Assembly: GCA_937996235.1 (NCBI GenBank)
Contig: CALKVK010000035.1
Location: 248,001-312,000, forward strand
Direction: 5' to 3'
DNA from: an uncultured bacterium
Lineage (GTDB): Bacteria > Planctomycetota > JAJSAM01 > JAJVHW01
DNA length: 64,000 bases
Shown: piece after piece, positions 1 to 12,511 of the stretch
Layout: each line of letters opens with the position of its first letter
Numbering within the stretch: position 1 is the stretch's first letter
Notes under the pieces: generated by a model
The model's database searches: none
Told to the model about the DNA's origin: nothing
The model's input: only the letters and a program-made list of their open reading frames with translations
Translations under genes and position numbers: made by a program

Positions 1-1071
1 CCCGGTGACGACGTTGCCGACGCCGAACACCTCGGGCATGCCCTTCACGCGGCCGAGGTCCCAGTCCTCGTAGTCGTAGAACTCGCCGCGCAGCGGCAGG
101 CCGGGGATCGGGCGCGGGATCGAGCCGATCGACGAGAAGACCTGCGTGGTCGGGATGACCTCGGTCGTGCCCTCGACCTCGATCACCTTGCGGCCCTCGG
201 TCCGGGTCGTCACGACCTCGAGGCCGCAGACGTTGCCCGCATCGTCGAACACGAGCCGCTTGGGCAGCGTGTTCGGACGGAACTGGCACAGGAACTTCTG
301 CTGCGTGAGCGCCATCAGCTTCTCGCGCACGTCCATCGTCTTCTGCTTCGAGGCCTCGTCGGCGCCGTCCTTGAACTGCGCGACGGGCATCTCGCGGGCG
401 CTGCGGCGGTAGACCAGCGTGCAGCCGCGCAGCCCGAGGTCGGCGAGCGTCAGCCCGTGGGCGTCGAGCACCTTGTTCAGGCCCTGGTGCTCCATCTCGA
501 CGACGTCGGCGTGGATGCCGCGCTCGCGCAGCTTCGCGGCCGTGGTCTCGAGCATCGTCGCCTTGACGACGTCGATCGACGCGAGCCCGCCGCCCACGAT
601 GACCGCGCCGTCGGCGATCTCGTAGCGCGGGCCGTCGTACGTGGACTCCTCGTGGTGGTTGAACCAGTAGATGAACGGGTTCTGGAAGACGAGGCCCTTG
701 CCCTCGGCCGCCTGCTCGCCGTCGACGCCGAGGGGGCGGTCGCCCCACGCACCGCACGCGAGCACGATCGCGCTGAAGCCCCAGTCGCGCAGGTTCTCGA
801 ACGTGACGTGCTCGCCGATCGTCGTAGAGGGCACGTAGACGATCCCGGGCGTCTTCAGCTTCTCGCCGATCCGCACGTACTCCTGCGAGCGCTGGCGGGC
901 GTGCCAGCGCGGCAGCCCGTCCTCGATCTTCCCGAAGGGGCGCGCGTTCTGCTCGAAGACGACCGTCACGACGCCCGCCTTCGCGAGCAGCTCCGCGGCC
1001 TCGGCGCCGGAGCAGGCGCCGCCGATCACGGCGACGGCGTGACGGGGGGTGGCGAGGTGGGCGGGATCCAT
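1..1071 (-). CDS. FAD/NAD(P)-dependent oxidoreductase, FprA/GltD-like (3' end cut by window)
   Basis: Open without a stop from ATG 1071 to base 1 (357 codons read), so the C-terminus lies outside the window. AGGAG sits just before the start. An N-terminal FAD Rossmann motif (VIGGACSGAEAA, residues 15-26) is followed by PFGKIEDGLPRWH (45-57), like the corresponding segment of adrenodoxin/ferredoxin-NADP reductases. A second dinucleotide site (VIVGGGLAS, 157-165) is followed by YRRSAREMP (221-229), a segment found in GltD/FprA-type enzymes next to the NADPH site. The read ends in FGVGNVVTG, like the FAD-contacting C-terminal motif of that family. It probably moves electrons between NADPH and a ferredoxin-like partner; the partner is unknown. 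Divergent from the regulator at 1306. A -10-like TAGCGT lies at 1137-1142 on the minus strand. Confidence 0.8.
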   Translation of the reverse strand, partial: MDPAHLATPRHAVAVIGGACSGAEAAELLAKAGVVTVVFEQNARPFGKIEDGLPRWHARQRSQEYVRIGEKLKTPGIVYVPSTTIGEHVTFENLRDWGFSAIVLACGAWGDRPLGVDGEQAAEGKGLVFQNPFIYWFNHHEESTYDGPRYEIADGAVIVGGGLASIDVVKATMLETTAAKLRERGIHADVVEMEHQGLNKVLDAHGLTLADLGLRGCTLVYRRSAREMPVAQFKDGADEASKQKTMDVREKLMALTQQKFLCQFRPNTLPKRLVFDDAGNVCGLEVVTTRTEGRKVIEVEGTTEVIPTTQVFSSIGSIPRPIPGLPLRGEFYDYEDWDLGRVKGMPEVFGVGNVVTG

Positions 1072-1305
1072 CGGGCTCTCCTGGCTCAGAGGGGGTCTCG
1101 GGAACACAGCGCGGACGGCACGCCGGAAGAGGGCGGACGCTACCAAAGGCCCGGGGACCGGGCGACATCCGGTGCGGGGTCGGAAGCGGGGCCCCGGAGA
1201 AGCCCCGCGTGCGGCGCGAGCGCGGTCACACGCCGTCGGCGCGGGAGCCCGCGGAGACGTCAAGTGGCGCGGGTCGCGGTCCCGATGAGGAAGCGGCCCT
1301 CCGCC

Positions 1306-2688
<1,383 letters not shown>

Positions 2689-2760
2689 GCGCCGCCGGGG
2701 CTCCGGGCGAGGATGCCCGGGCGGATCGCTGCGTCCGCACCGTCCCCGACGAGGTGATCC

Positions 2761-4299
2761 GTGAGCTCCGCCCGGCTCGACGTCCCGACACTCCTGCGCC
2801 GCCTCGGCATCGACCCCGACCTGCCCAACCCCGGCGCCTACGACGGCACCTTCCACGTCGGCGACGGGCCGTCGCTGCCGTCCGTGAACCCCGCCGACGG
2901 CACCACGCTCGCGACGGTCGCGCAGGCGACGCGGGCCGACCTCGAGCGCGCGCTCGCGACGGGCTGCGAGGCGTTCGCGCGCTGGCGCATGGAGCCGGCG
3001 CCGCGGCGCGGCGAGGTGGTGCGGCGCTTCGGCGACGCGCTGCGCGCGGCGCGCGAGGACCTCGGCGCGCTCGTCTCGATCGAGACGGGCAAGGTGCTCT
3101 CCGAGGGGCTCGGCGAGGTGCAGGAGATGATCGACATCGCCGACTTCGCCGTCGGCCTGTCGCGCCAGCTCTACGGGCTCACGATGCACAGCGAGCGCCC
3201 GCGCCACCGCATGTACGAGCAGTGGCACCCGCTCGGCACCGTGGGCGTGATCAGCGCGTTCAACTTCCCCGTCGCGGTCTGGGCGTGGAACGCGTGCATC
3301 GCGCTCGTCTGCGGCGACGTGGTGCTGTGGAAGCCCTCCGAGAAGACGCCTCTCACGGCGCTCGCCGTGTGCCGCATCCTCGACCGCGTCCTCGGCGAGA
3401 CGGGCTGGCGCGGCATCGCGAACTGCGTGATCGGCGAGGTGCGCGAGGTCGGCGAGCCGCTGCTCGACGACGAGCGCGTGCCGCTCGTCTCGGCCACCGG
3501 CTCGTGCCGCATGGGGCGCATCGTCGGACCGCGCGTCGCCGAGCGCTTCGGGCGCACGCTGCTCGAGCTCGGCGGCAACAACGCCGTGATCGTGATGGAC
3601 GACGCGGATCTCGAGCTCGCGCTGCGCGCGGTCGCGTTCGGCGCGGTCGGCACGGCCGGTCAGCGCTGCACGACGACGCGCCGGCTGCTGCTCTCGCGCG
3701 GCATCGCGGAGCGCTTCACCGAGCGGCTCGTGCAGGCGTACGCGTCGATCCGCGTCGGCCACCCGCTCGACGAGGGCGTCCTCTGCGGTCCGCTGATCGA
3801 CGCGGGCGCCGTCGCGCAGTTCAAGCGCGCGATCGACGTCATCCGCGCGGCGGGCGGCGAGATCCTCTGCGGCGGCGAGGTGCTCGACGGGCCGGGCTTC
3901 TACGTGTCCCCCACCGTCGCGCGCGTGCCGCCCGACTTCGCGCTGGCGCAGGAGGAGACCTTCGCGCCGATCCTCTACGTCATGGAGGTCGCGGACCTCG
4001 ACGAGGCCATCGCCGTCTCGAACGGCGTCCCGCAGGGGCTCTCGTCCGCGATCTTCACGGACTCGGTGCGCGCGGCCGAGCGCTTCCTCTCGCACCAGGG
4101 CAGCGACTGCGGCATCGCGAACGTCAACATCGGCACCTCCGGCGCCGAGATCGGCGGCGCGTTCGGCGGCGAGAAGGAAACCGGCGGCGGACGCGAGGCC
4201 GGGAGCGACGCGTGGAAGGCGTACATGCGCCGCCAGACGTGCACCGTCAACTGGGGCACCGAGCTGCCGCTCGCGCAGGGCGTCCGGTTCGACGTCTGA
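2761..4299 (+). CDS. amaB: aldehyde dehydrogenase, ALDH7 (alpha-aminoadipate semialdehyde / piperideine-6-carboxylate) type
   Basis: 512 aa from GTG 2761, preceded by GAGGTG with a 4-nt spacer. Catalytic Cys303 lies in GQRCTTTRR and the general base Glu269 in LELGGNN. The segments EQWHPLGTVGVISAFNFPV and EIGGAFGGEKETGGGREAG match the ALDH7/antiquitin branch rather than generic ALDHs. Family enzymes oxidise L-2-aminoadipate 6-semialdehyde with NAD+ in lysine breakdown. The substrate is inferred from family resemblance only, because no other lysine-catabolic gene is nearby. It lies 72 nt downstream of the response regulator and could be co-transcribed with it. The gene symbol is by family analogy. 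Confidence 0.85.
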   Translation: MSSARLDVPTLLRRLGIDPDLPNPGAYDGTFHVGDGPSLPSVNPADGTTLATVAQATRADLERALATGCEAFARWRMEPAPRRGEVVRRFGDALRAAREDLGALVSIETGKVLSEGLGEVQEMIDIADFAVGLSRQLYGLTMHSERPRHRMYEQWHPLGTVGVISAFNFPVAVWAWNACIALVCGDVVLWKPSEKTPLTALAVCRILDRVLGETGWRGIANCVIGEVREVGEPLLDDERVPLVSATGSCRMGRIVGPRVAERFGRTLLELGGNNAVIVMDDADLELALRAVAFGAVGTAGQRCTTTRRLLLSRGIAERFTERLVQAYASIRVGHPLDEGVLCGPLIDAGAVAQFKRAIDVIRAAGGEILCGGEVLDGPGFYVSPTVARVPPDFALAQEETFAPILYVMEVADLDEAIAVSNGVPQGLSSAIFTDSVRAAERFLSHQGSDCGIANVNIGTSGAEIGGAFGGEKETGGGREAGSDAWKAYMRRQTCTVNWGTELPLAQGVRFDV

Positions 4300-4308
4300 G
4301 CACGCCGC

Positions 4309-4351
4309 CGGCGCGCCGCCCGCGACCTTCAGTTCGCCGGGCGGCGCGCCG
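4309..4351. terminator. GC-rich hairpin after the ALDH gene
   Basis: A perfect 14-bp inverted repeat (CGGCGCGCCGCCCG at 4309-4322 and its complement at 4338-4351) with a 15-nt loop begins 9 nt after the ALDH stop codon. No T-run follows, so it may only slow polymerase or protect the 3' end. Confidence 0.45.
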
Positions 4352-4396
4352 AGATAGCTCACAGGCTCCGGCGCCGCCGCCGTCGCCGCACGCGCC

Positions 4397-6262
4397 ATGA
4401 CGATGCCGCCCGACGGCCGCCCCGACCCCGCGCCCCCGCTCGCACCGGCGTCGCCGCTGCGTGCGCCGTACGTGCTCTGCGTCGCGCTCGCGGCGGGGCT
4501 CGGCGCCGGCGCGCTCGAGACGATCGTGCTCGTCAAGCGCCGCGAGTTCGACCACCGCATCGTCTGGCACCTGCCCGAGTACTACGCGTGGACGGCGCCG
4601 CTCGTGGACGCGGCCCTGGCACTGGTGTTCGCGCTCGCGCTGATCGCCGCGGGGCGCCTGCTGCCGCGGCTGCGCGCGCCGCAGGTCGTCTACGCGCTCG
4701 CCGTGTTCCTGCTCGCCCTCGCGCCGCTGCTCTGGCTCGCGTCGATCGCGTGGTGGGCGTCGGCGCTGCTCGCGCTCGGCGTCGCGGTCCAGACCGGCCG
4801 GATGCTCGCCCCGCGGCCCGTGCTCGCGCGGCGTCTCGTCGCGGCGGGACTCGCGCTCGGCGTCCTCGCCACGATCGCCGGCGGCGTGTTCTGCGCGGTG
4901 CGCGACGGCCGCCGCACGGCCGCGCTGACGGCGCACATGCCCGCGCCGCGCGCGGACGCGCCGAACGTGCTGCTGGTCGTCCTCGACACCGTGCGCGCCT
5001 CCGCGCTCGGACTCCACGGCTACGAGAAGGACACGACGCCGGAGCTGTCGCGGCTCGCCTCCGAGTCGATCGTCTTCGACAGCGCGATCGCGACGACGAG
5101 CTGGACGCTGCCGACCCACGTCGCCCTGCTCACCGGGCGGCACCGCCACGAGACGCAGGCGCACTGGAAGGGCCCGCTCGAGGCCGGTGCGCCGACCCTC
5201 GCCGAGTGGTTCGTCGGGCTCGGCCACACCACGGGCGGCTTCGTCGCGAACCTGACGTACTGCGACCGCACGTTCGGTCTCGACCGCGGCTTCGTGCACT
5301 ACGCCGACTACGACCTGCGGCCCGGCCACGTCGTGCACACGAGCTCGATCGCGCAGCGCGTCGCCGGTGCGCTCGCCGACCTCGCCGGCAGCCAGGAGCT
5401 GCTGTGGCGCAAGCCGGCGCCGGGGGTCTTCGGCGACACGCTCGCGTGGATCGACGCGCGCGGCGAGCGGCCGTTCTTCGCGTTCCTGAACCTGTACGAC
5501 GCACACGCGCCGTACCTGCCGCCGGAGCCGTACGCGTCGCGCTTCGGCGACGTCGCGCAGCTCGGGGACTACCAGCGCGAGTACGCCAAGGGCGGATCGC
5601 ACCACCGCGACGAGTTCACGCCGCAGCAGCTCGCCTCCGCGCACGCGGCGTACGACGCGTGCATCGCCGCGCTCGACGCCGACATCGGGCGCTTCGTCGC
5701 GGCGCTGCGCGAGCGCGGCGTGCTCGACCGCACGGTGCTCGTCATCACGTCGGACCACGGCGAGGCCTTCGGCGAGCACGCGGGCGTCGGCCACGGCAAG
5801 GAGCTCTACGACGAGAGCGTGCGCGTGCCGCTCCTGATCCGGCTCCCCGGCGGCGCGGCCGGCGGCACGCGCGTCGCGCAGCCGGTCTCGCTGCGCGACG
5901 TGCCCGCCACGCTGCAGTCGCTGGTGGATCCCGGCAACCCGCCGACCCTGCCGGGCAGCTCCCTCGCACCGACGTGGGACGCCGCGGCGGCGCCGCCGGC
6001 GACGCCGTACCCCGTGTTCGCGCGGCTCAACCACTCGTCGCAGCTCGCCCCGTGGTCCCCCGCCGCGAAGGGTCCGGCGCACGCCGTCTACCTCGACGGC
6101 CACTGCGTCATCCTGCGCAGCGACGGCGGCGCCGAGGTGTTCCGCCACCCGGAGGACGCGGCGCAGCTGCACGACATCGCCGCGACGCCGGAGGCGGCGG
6201 CGCTGATCGAACGTGCGCGCGCCGAGATGATCCGCGTCGGCGCGCTGCGCAAGGACTCCTGA
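4397..6262 (+). CDS. membrane-anchored sulfatase/alkaline-phosphatase-fold protein
   Basis: 621 aa from ATG 4397. Several hydrophobic segments fill residues 20-170, then a sulfatase-fold domain begins at NVLLVVLDTVRAS. Metal ligands are visible: Asp197 (VLDTVR) and Asp453-His454 in TSDHGEAFGEH. At the position of the sulfatase Cys/Ser that becomes formylglycine, the sequence is WTLPTHVALLTG, putting Thr237 where C/S-x-P-x-R is expected. A formylglycine mechanism is therefore unlikely. A Thr nucleophile is known in related phospho-transferases of this superfamily, so a lipid- or glycan-directed phosphotransferase or hydrolase is possible. The substrate is unknown. It converges on the TMTC-like gene, 12 nt away. 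Confidence 0.75.
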   Translation: MTMPPDGRPDPAPPLAPASPLRAPYVLCVALAAGLGAGALETIVLVKRREFDHRIVWHLPEYYAWTAPLVDAALALVFALALIAAGRLLPRLRAPQVVYALAVFLLALAPLLWLASIAWWASALLALGVAVQTGRMLAPRPVLARRLVAAGLALGVLATIAGGVFCAVRDGRRTAALTAHMPAPRADAPNVLLVVLDTVRASALGLHGYEKDTTPELSRLASESIVFDSAIATTSWTLPTHVALLTGRHRHETQAHWKGPLEAGAPTLAEWFVGLGHTTGGFVANLTYCDRTFGLDRGFVHYADYDLRPGHVVHTSSIAQRVAGALADLAGSQELLWRKPAPGVFGDTLAWIDARGERPFFAFLNLYDAHAPYLPPEPYASRFGDVAQLGDYQREYAKGGSHHRDEFTPQQLASAHAAYDACIAALDADIGRFVAALRERGVLDRTVLVITSDHGEAFGEHAGVGHGKELYDESVRVPLLIRLPGGAAGGTRVAQPVSLRDVPATLQSLVDPGNPPTLPGSSLAPTWDAAAAPPATPYPVFARLNHSSQLAPWSPAAKGPAHAVYLDGHCVILRSDGGAEVFRHPEDAAQLHDIAATPEAAALIERARAEMIRVGALRKDS

Positions 6263-6274
6263 GGTCCGGTCCCC

Positions 6275-7963
6275 TCAGCCGCCGAGCTGCGCGAGCAGCG
6301 CCGCGGCCGCCGCGTAGCCCGGCTCGAGCCGCAGTGCCGCACGCGCCGCCTCGCGCGCGGCGTCGTCGCGCCCGGTGCGATGGAGCACGAGCGCCAGGTT
6401 GTAGTGCGCCTGCGCGGAGTCCGGGTGTTGCGCGAGCACGCGGCGCAGCTCCGTCTCGGCGGCGGACAGGTCGCCGGCCCGCGCCTCGAGGATCGCCAGG
6501 TCGATGCGCGCGACCTCGTGCGCCGCGTCGCGGGCGAGCGCACGCTCGAGCGCCGCGCGCGCACCCGCCGCGTCGCCCCCCTGCAGCGCGATCCACCCGA
6601 GTCGCGCGAGGGCGTCGGGCGTCTCGTGCAGCCGCACGGCGGTCTCGGCGTGCTCCCGCGCGCCGGCGACGTCGCCGTCGGCGAGCGCGAGCTCCGCGAG
6701 CATGCCGTGCGCGAGCCAGTTGCCCGGCTCGAACGCGACGACGCGCGCGAACAGCGCGCGCGTGTCGGTCCACGTCGCGGCGAGGCGCGCGCTCGTCACG
6801 CCGAGCGCGAGAAGGGCGGCGCACGCCGCCGCCGCGAGTCGCCGCGGATGCTCTGACCAGCGCTGCGCCACGAGTCCGACGACGCCGAGGACCAGCGGGA
6901 ACGCGGGCAGGTACGTGTAGCGGTCCGCGGTCGCGTGCGAGCCGATCGGCACGAGGCCGCTCACCGGAGCGAGCAGCAGCAGCGCCGCGGCCCACGCCGC
7001 AGCGCTGCCCGGGGCGCGCCGCGCCCGCGCGAGGACGACGACGGTGGCCGCGGCGGCGAGGCACGCGGGCACGGCGAACTGCGGCGCGAGCGCGTCGAAG
7101 GGCTGCGGACGCAGCACGTGCGCGTGCAGCCCGAAGGGCAGCGCGGTGCGCAGCGCGAGGAACGCGGCGCCGTAGCCCGCGAGAACGCAGCGTCCGAGCG
7201 CGCCGACCGCGGCGAACGCGCCCGTTTCCACCTGTCCGCGCCACGCGGCCAGGCCGACGAGCGCCGACACCGCCGCGAACGGCAGCTTCTCCAGCAGGAG
7301 GCGCCGCGCTCCGCGGCGGCCGAGCGGTGCGACGTCGAGCACGAGCAGCACGAGCGGCCACGCCAGCGCCGATGACTTCGCGAGGAGCGACAGCGCCGCG
7401 CACGCGAGCGACGCGGCATAGGCGCGCGTGCGCGCGGCGCCGGGTGCGGCGTCCACGTATCCGAGCCAGGCGCGCAGCGAGAGCGCGAGCAGCAGGCCCG
7501 AGAGCACGCTGCGGCGCTCCGTGATCCACGCCACCGCCTCGACGCGCAGCGGGTGCACGGCCCAGAGCAGAGCCGCGGCGCAGGCGGCGCCCGCGAGCAC
7601 CCGCGGCCGCTCCGCGAGCCGCGGCAGCGCACGCGCCAGCAGGCGGCGCGCGCAGCCCGCGAGCACGACGGCCGTCAGCGCGTGCAGGAGCACGTTCGTG
7701 ACGTGGAACGCACGCGGGTCGAGGCCCCAGAGCGCGTGGTCGAGGCGGTACGAGATCCACGTCAGCGGCTGGTAGGGACCGAACGCGCCGCCCGAGGACG
7801 ACGTCAGGATCCAGCGCAGCCCGTCCGCGCCCAGCCAGCGCGGGTTGTGCACGAGGAGCGTGCGGTCGTCCCAGTCCAGGAACCCGCCCCCGAGGGCGGG
7901 CGTGAACGGCAGCGCCGCGGCGAGCGCCGTGAACACGCCGACGACGGCGCCGCGCCGCGTCAC
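6275..7963 (-). CDS. TMTC-like multi-pass membrane protein with C-terminal TPRs (putative GT-C glycosyltransferase)
   Basis: 562 aa from GTG 7963. A hydrophobic signal-anchor is followed by FLDWDDRTLLVHNPRW, the acidic motif at the start of TMTC/DUF1736-type proteins, then many membrane helices to about residue 370. Tetratricopeptide repeats fill roughly 390-560 (LAHGMLAELALADGD, QAHYNLALVLHRTGR). Eukaryotic TMTC proteins are O-mannosyltransferases; a glycosyl-transfer role here is inference. The start codon lies 4 nt after the thiC stop, and GAGG overlaps that stop, so the two are likely translationally coupled. Confidence 0.7.
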   Translation of the reverse strand: MTRRGAVVGVFTALAAALPFTPALGGGFLDWDDRTLLVHNPRWLGADGLRWILTSSSGGAFGPYQPLTWISYRLDHALWGLDPRAFHVTNVLLHALTAVVLAGCARRLLARALPRLAERPRVLAGAACAAALLWAVHPLRVEAVAWITERRSVLSGLLLALSLRAWLGYVDAAPGAARTRAYAASLACAALSLLAKSSALAWPLVLLVLDVAPLGRRGARRLLLEKLPFAAVSALVGLAAWRGQVETGAFAAVGALGRCVLAGYGAAFLALRTALPFGLHAHVLRPQPFDALAPQFAVPACLAAAATVVVLARARRAPGSAAAWAAALLLLAPVSGLVPIGSHATADRYTYLPAFPLVLGVVGLVAQRWSEHPRRLAAAACAALLALGVTSARLAATWTDTRALFARVVAFEPGNWLAHGMLAELALADGDVAGAREHAETAVRLHETPDALARLGWIALQGGDAAGARAALERALARDAAHEVARIDLAILEARAGDLSAAETELRRVLAQHPDSAQAHYNLALVLHRTGRDDAAREAARAALRLEPGYAAAAALLAQLGG

Positions 7964-7967
7964 CGCC

Positions 7968-9863
<1,896 letters not shown>

Positions 9864-10000
9864 CGCGCGCTCCTCCTCTGCGTGGCGTCCGGAGCCCGTT
9901 CTACCGGTCGCGTCGGGCCCGGCCAACGGAACCCGTGCAGCGGGTGCCGCTCCGGCGTTGCGCGGCACTTCGCACGGCGGAAGTAGACTCGCCGGCTCGC

Positions 10001-11392
10001 ATGGCCGACACGGAGCCCGAAGACGACGACGACGCCCTGCGCACGCTGCTCGAGACGGGCACGCGCGAGGAGATCGTGCTCGCGCTGGCCGACCTCGACG
10101 CGCGCGAGGTCGCCGACCTCCTCGAGGAGGAGTCGGAGGACATCCGCACGCGCACGTTCGAGGCGCTCGGGACCATCAGCCAGGCCCGCGTGCTGCGCGA
10201 GATCGACGACGAGGAGACGCGCGAGGAGATCCTCGACGCCCTCCCCGACGACGTCATCGCCGACATCGCCGAGGCGCACAAGTCCGACGACGCCGCGGAC
10301 CTCGTCGACGAGCTGCCCGCCGACCGCCGCGAGCGCGTGCTCGCCGAGATCGAGCCGCAGAAGGCCGCGGAGATCCGCGAGCTGCGCCGCTTCGACCCCG
10401 AGACGGCCGGCGGCATCATGCAGACCGAGCTCCTGCGCATCGACCAGTCGCTCACGGTCGCGCAGGCGATCGAGGTCGTGCGCCGCGAGTACAGCCCGCG
10501 CATGGGCGACCTCTATGACGCTTGGGTCGTGGACGGCGAGGGCCGGGTCACGGGCCGCGTGCGCAGCCGCCAGCTCCTCACCTGCCCCGCCGAGGCGCGC
10601 GTGCGCGAGGTCATGCTCACCGACGTCCTGACCGTGCCGGTGACCCTCGACCAGGAGGAGATCGCGGACCTCGTGCAGGACTACGACGTCGCGACGGTCG
10701 CGGTCGTCGACGAGGACGGGCGGCTCGTCGGCCGGATCATGGTCGACGACATCCTCGACGTCGTCGAGGAGGAGGCCACCGAGGACGCCGCGCTGCAGGC
10801 CGGCACGACGCCCGACGACGTCTACAGCCGCTCGGTCGGGCGCACGGTGCGCGCGCGCCTGCCGTGGCTCTTCGCGACGTTCTGCGGCGGCCTGGTGACG
10901 ATCCTTCTCGTCGCGGGCGCCGAGGAGGAGATCCAGAAGGTCGCGCTCGTCGCCGCCGTCATCCCCATCATCGCGGGCATGAGCGGCAACGTCGGCACGC
11001 AGGCGAGCTCCGTGACGGTGCGCGGCATCGCGGTCGGCGAGGTGGACTTCGGCAAGCTCGGGCGCGTGATCGTGAAGGAGCTGATGTCCGGGCTCGTGTT
11101 CGCGGCGTTCTTCGCGGCGCTGCTCTACGCCTACGTGCTGTTCGTGCTGCCGAGCCTGAAGCCCGGCCTGACGCACGGCGGCGACCAGAACCCCCTGCGC
11201 GTCGCGCTGATCCCGGCGATCGCCATCGCGCTCACCATCCTCTCGGGCGCCACGATGGGCACGCTCGTGCCGCTCACGCTGCACCGCCTCGGCCGCGACC
11301 CCGCGGTCGCGTCGAGTCCGTTCATCTCCACGATGAACGACGTCGTGGGCATCACCGTGCTGACCTTCGTCGCCCGCGCGCTGCTGGCTTGA
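10001..11392 (+). CDS. mgtE: magnesium transporter MgtE
   Basis: 463 aa from ATG 10001. It has the full MgtE order: acidic N domain (about 1-135, with PDDVIADIAEAHKSDDAADL), paired CBS domains (about 135-265, GGIMQTELLRI and VVDEDGRLVGRI), a connecting helix, and five membrane helices (about 285-463). The helices include the pore segment AGMSGNVGTQASSV. It is a Mg2+-gated inward Mg2+ channel of the inner membrane. A -10-like TAGACT lies 11 nt before the start, so the leader would be only a few nucleotides and leaves no room for a Mg2+ riboswitch. Divergent from thiC; the stop overlaps the start of the DNA methyltransferase. Confidence 0.95.
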   Translation: MADTEPEDDDDALRTLLETGTREEIVLALADLDAREVADLLEEESEDIRTRTFEALGTISQARVLREIDDEETREEILDALPDDVIADIAEAHKSDDAADLVDELPADRRERVLAEIEPQKAAEIRELRRFDPETAGGIMQTELLRIDQSLTVAQAIEVVRREYSPRMGDLYDAWVVDGEGRVTGRVRSRQLLTCPAEARVREVMLTDVLTVPVTLDQEEIADLVQDYDVATVAVVDEDGRLVGRIMVDDILDVVEEEATEDAALQAGTTPDDVYSRSVGRTVRARLPWLFATFCGGLVTILLVAGAEEEIQKVALVAAVIPIIAGMSGNVGTQASSVTVRGIAVGEVDFGKLGRVIVKELMSGLVFAAFFAALLYAYVLFVLPSLKPGLTHGGDQNPLRVALIPAIAIALTILSGATMGTLVPLTLHRLGRDPAVASSPFISTMNDVVGITVLTFVARALLA

Positions 11393-12489
11393 CCGGCGTC
11401 CACGGCTTCCGTCCGCTCCTCAAGTGGCCCGGCGGCAAGACGCGCGAGTGGCCGGCGCTCGCGCCGTACGTGCCGTGGGACGTGCGGCACCTCGTCGACC
11501 CGTTCATGGGCGGGCTCGCGCCGTTCGCGCTGACGCCGTTCTCCGGACGCGCGCACCTCTCCGACCTGCACCCGCGCCTCGTCGCGCTGCACGTGCTCAC
11601 GCAGCGGCAGGACGCGGAGTTCCTCGCGGCGTGCGACGCGCTCGCCGCGGCGTGGGATGCGCTCGGTCCGCTCGCGGCGCAGCTCGCGCCGGCGTTCGAG
11701 GCGCTCCTGCAGTCGGCGCGCGAGGGCGAGCGCGCCCCCGACGCCGCGTCGGCGCTCTCGGACGCGCCGCGCGCGCTCGAGGACGACGCGTTCGCGCCGC
11801 GCCTCGCCGCGTCGCTCGCCGACAAGGCGCTGCGCCTCGCGCGCCTCGAGCTCCGCCACGCCGTGCGCTTCGAGGGTGCGGAGTGCGCGCGCCACGGCGA
11901 GACGGCCGTGCGCGCCGCGTTCTACGGGCTCGTGCGCGAGCGGGAGCACGGCGCGACGGGGGCCGCCGCGGCGGCCGACTTCCTGTTCGTGCGCGAGTAC
12001 TGCTACGGCTCGATGTTCCGCCAGAACGCGGACGGCGCGTTCAACATCCCCTACGGCGGCGCGAGCTACAACGCGAAGCCGTTCGCGCGCAAGGTGGAGC
12101 GTCTGCGCGACCCGCGCACGGTCGCCGCCCTCGCGCGCGCGGAGTTCGCCTGCGGCGACTTCGGCAGCGTGCTCGCGGACCTCGCGCCGCACCTCGAGCG
12201 GCGCGACCTCGTGTTCCTCGACCCGCCGTACGACAGCGACTTCAGCGCGTACGGCGGCAACGAGTTCGGAATCGCCGAACACGAGCGGCTGGCCGACCTG
12301 ATGGCGCGGCTGCCCTGCCGCTACCTGTTCGTCATCAAGGAGACGGCCGACGTCCGCCGCATCTACGTCGAGGGCGCCCCGGCGCGCGCCGGCGGGCGCG
12401 TCGTGCTGCGCTTCGGCAAGACGTACGGGTACAACGTGCGCGGGCGCAACGACCGCGACGCGCGGCACGTCGTCCTCACCAACGCCTGA
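11389..12489 (+). CDS. D12-class adenine-specific DNA methyltransferase (solitary)
   Basis: 366 aa from TTG 11389, which overlaps the mgtE stop in TTGA. No other start retains the N-terminal SAM motif. Motif X is LLKWPGGKTREW (KWxGGK) near residue 12, DPFMGGLAPF follows, and the catalytic motif IV FLDPPYDS is at about 280-287. This is the order of Dam-type (group alpha) N6-adenine methyltransferases. A poorly conserved Ala/Arg-rich insert (about 85-185) occupies the region usually linked to target recognition. No restriction endonuclease or partner subunit is adjacent, so it is an orphan, perhaps with a regulatory role. The recognition site cannot be predicted. Confidence 0.85.
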   Translation: MTGVHGFRPLLKWPGGKTREWPALAPYVPWDVRHLVDPFMGGLAPFALTPFSGRAHLSDLHPRLVALHVLTQRQDAEFLAACDALAAAWDALGPLAAQLAPAFEALLQSAREGERAPDAASALSDAPRALEDDAFAPRLAASLADKALRLARLELRHAVRFEGAECARHGETAVRAAFYGLVREREHGATGAAAAADFLFVREYCYGSMFRQNADGAFNIPYGGASYNAKPFARKVERLRDPRTVAALARAEFACGDFGSVLADLAPHLERRDLVFLDPPYDSDFSAYGGNEFGIAEHERLADLMARLPCRYLFVIKETADVRRIYVEGAPARAGGRVVLRFGKTYGYNVRGRNDRDARHVVLTNA

Positions 12490-12511
12490 CTCCGCACGTG
12501 GAGGCGCTCCG

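Noticed and set aside
9864..10000. TPP riboswitch before thiC or Mg2+ riboswitch before mgtE
   Set aside because: The 137-bp divergent gap lacks the conserved TPP elements (CTGAGA, ACCTGAT) on the thiC strand, and the mgtE leader appears to be only a few nucleotides.
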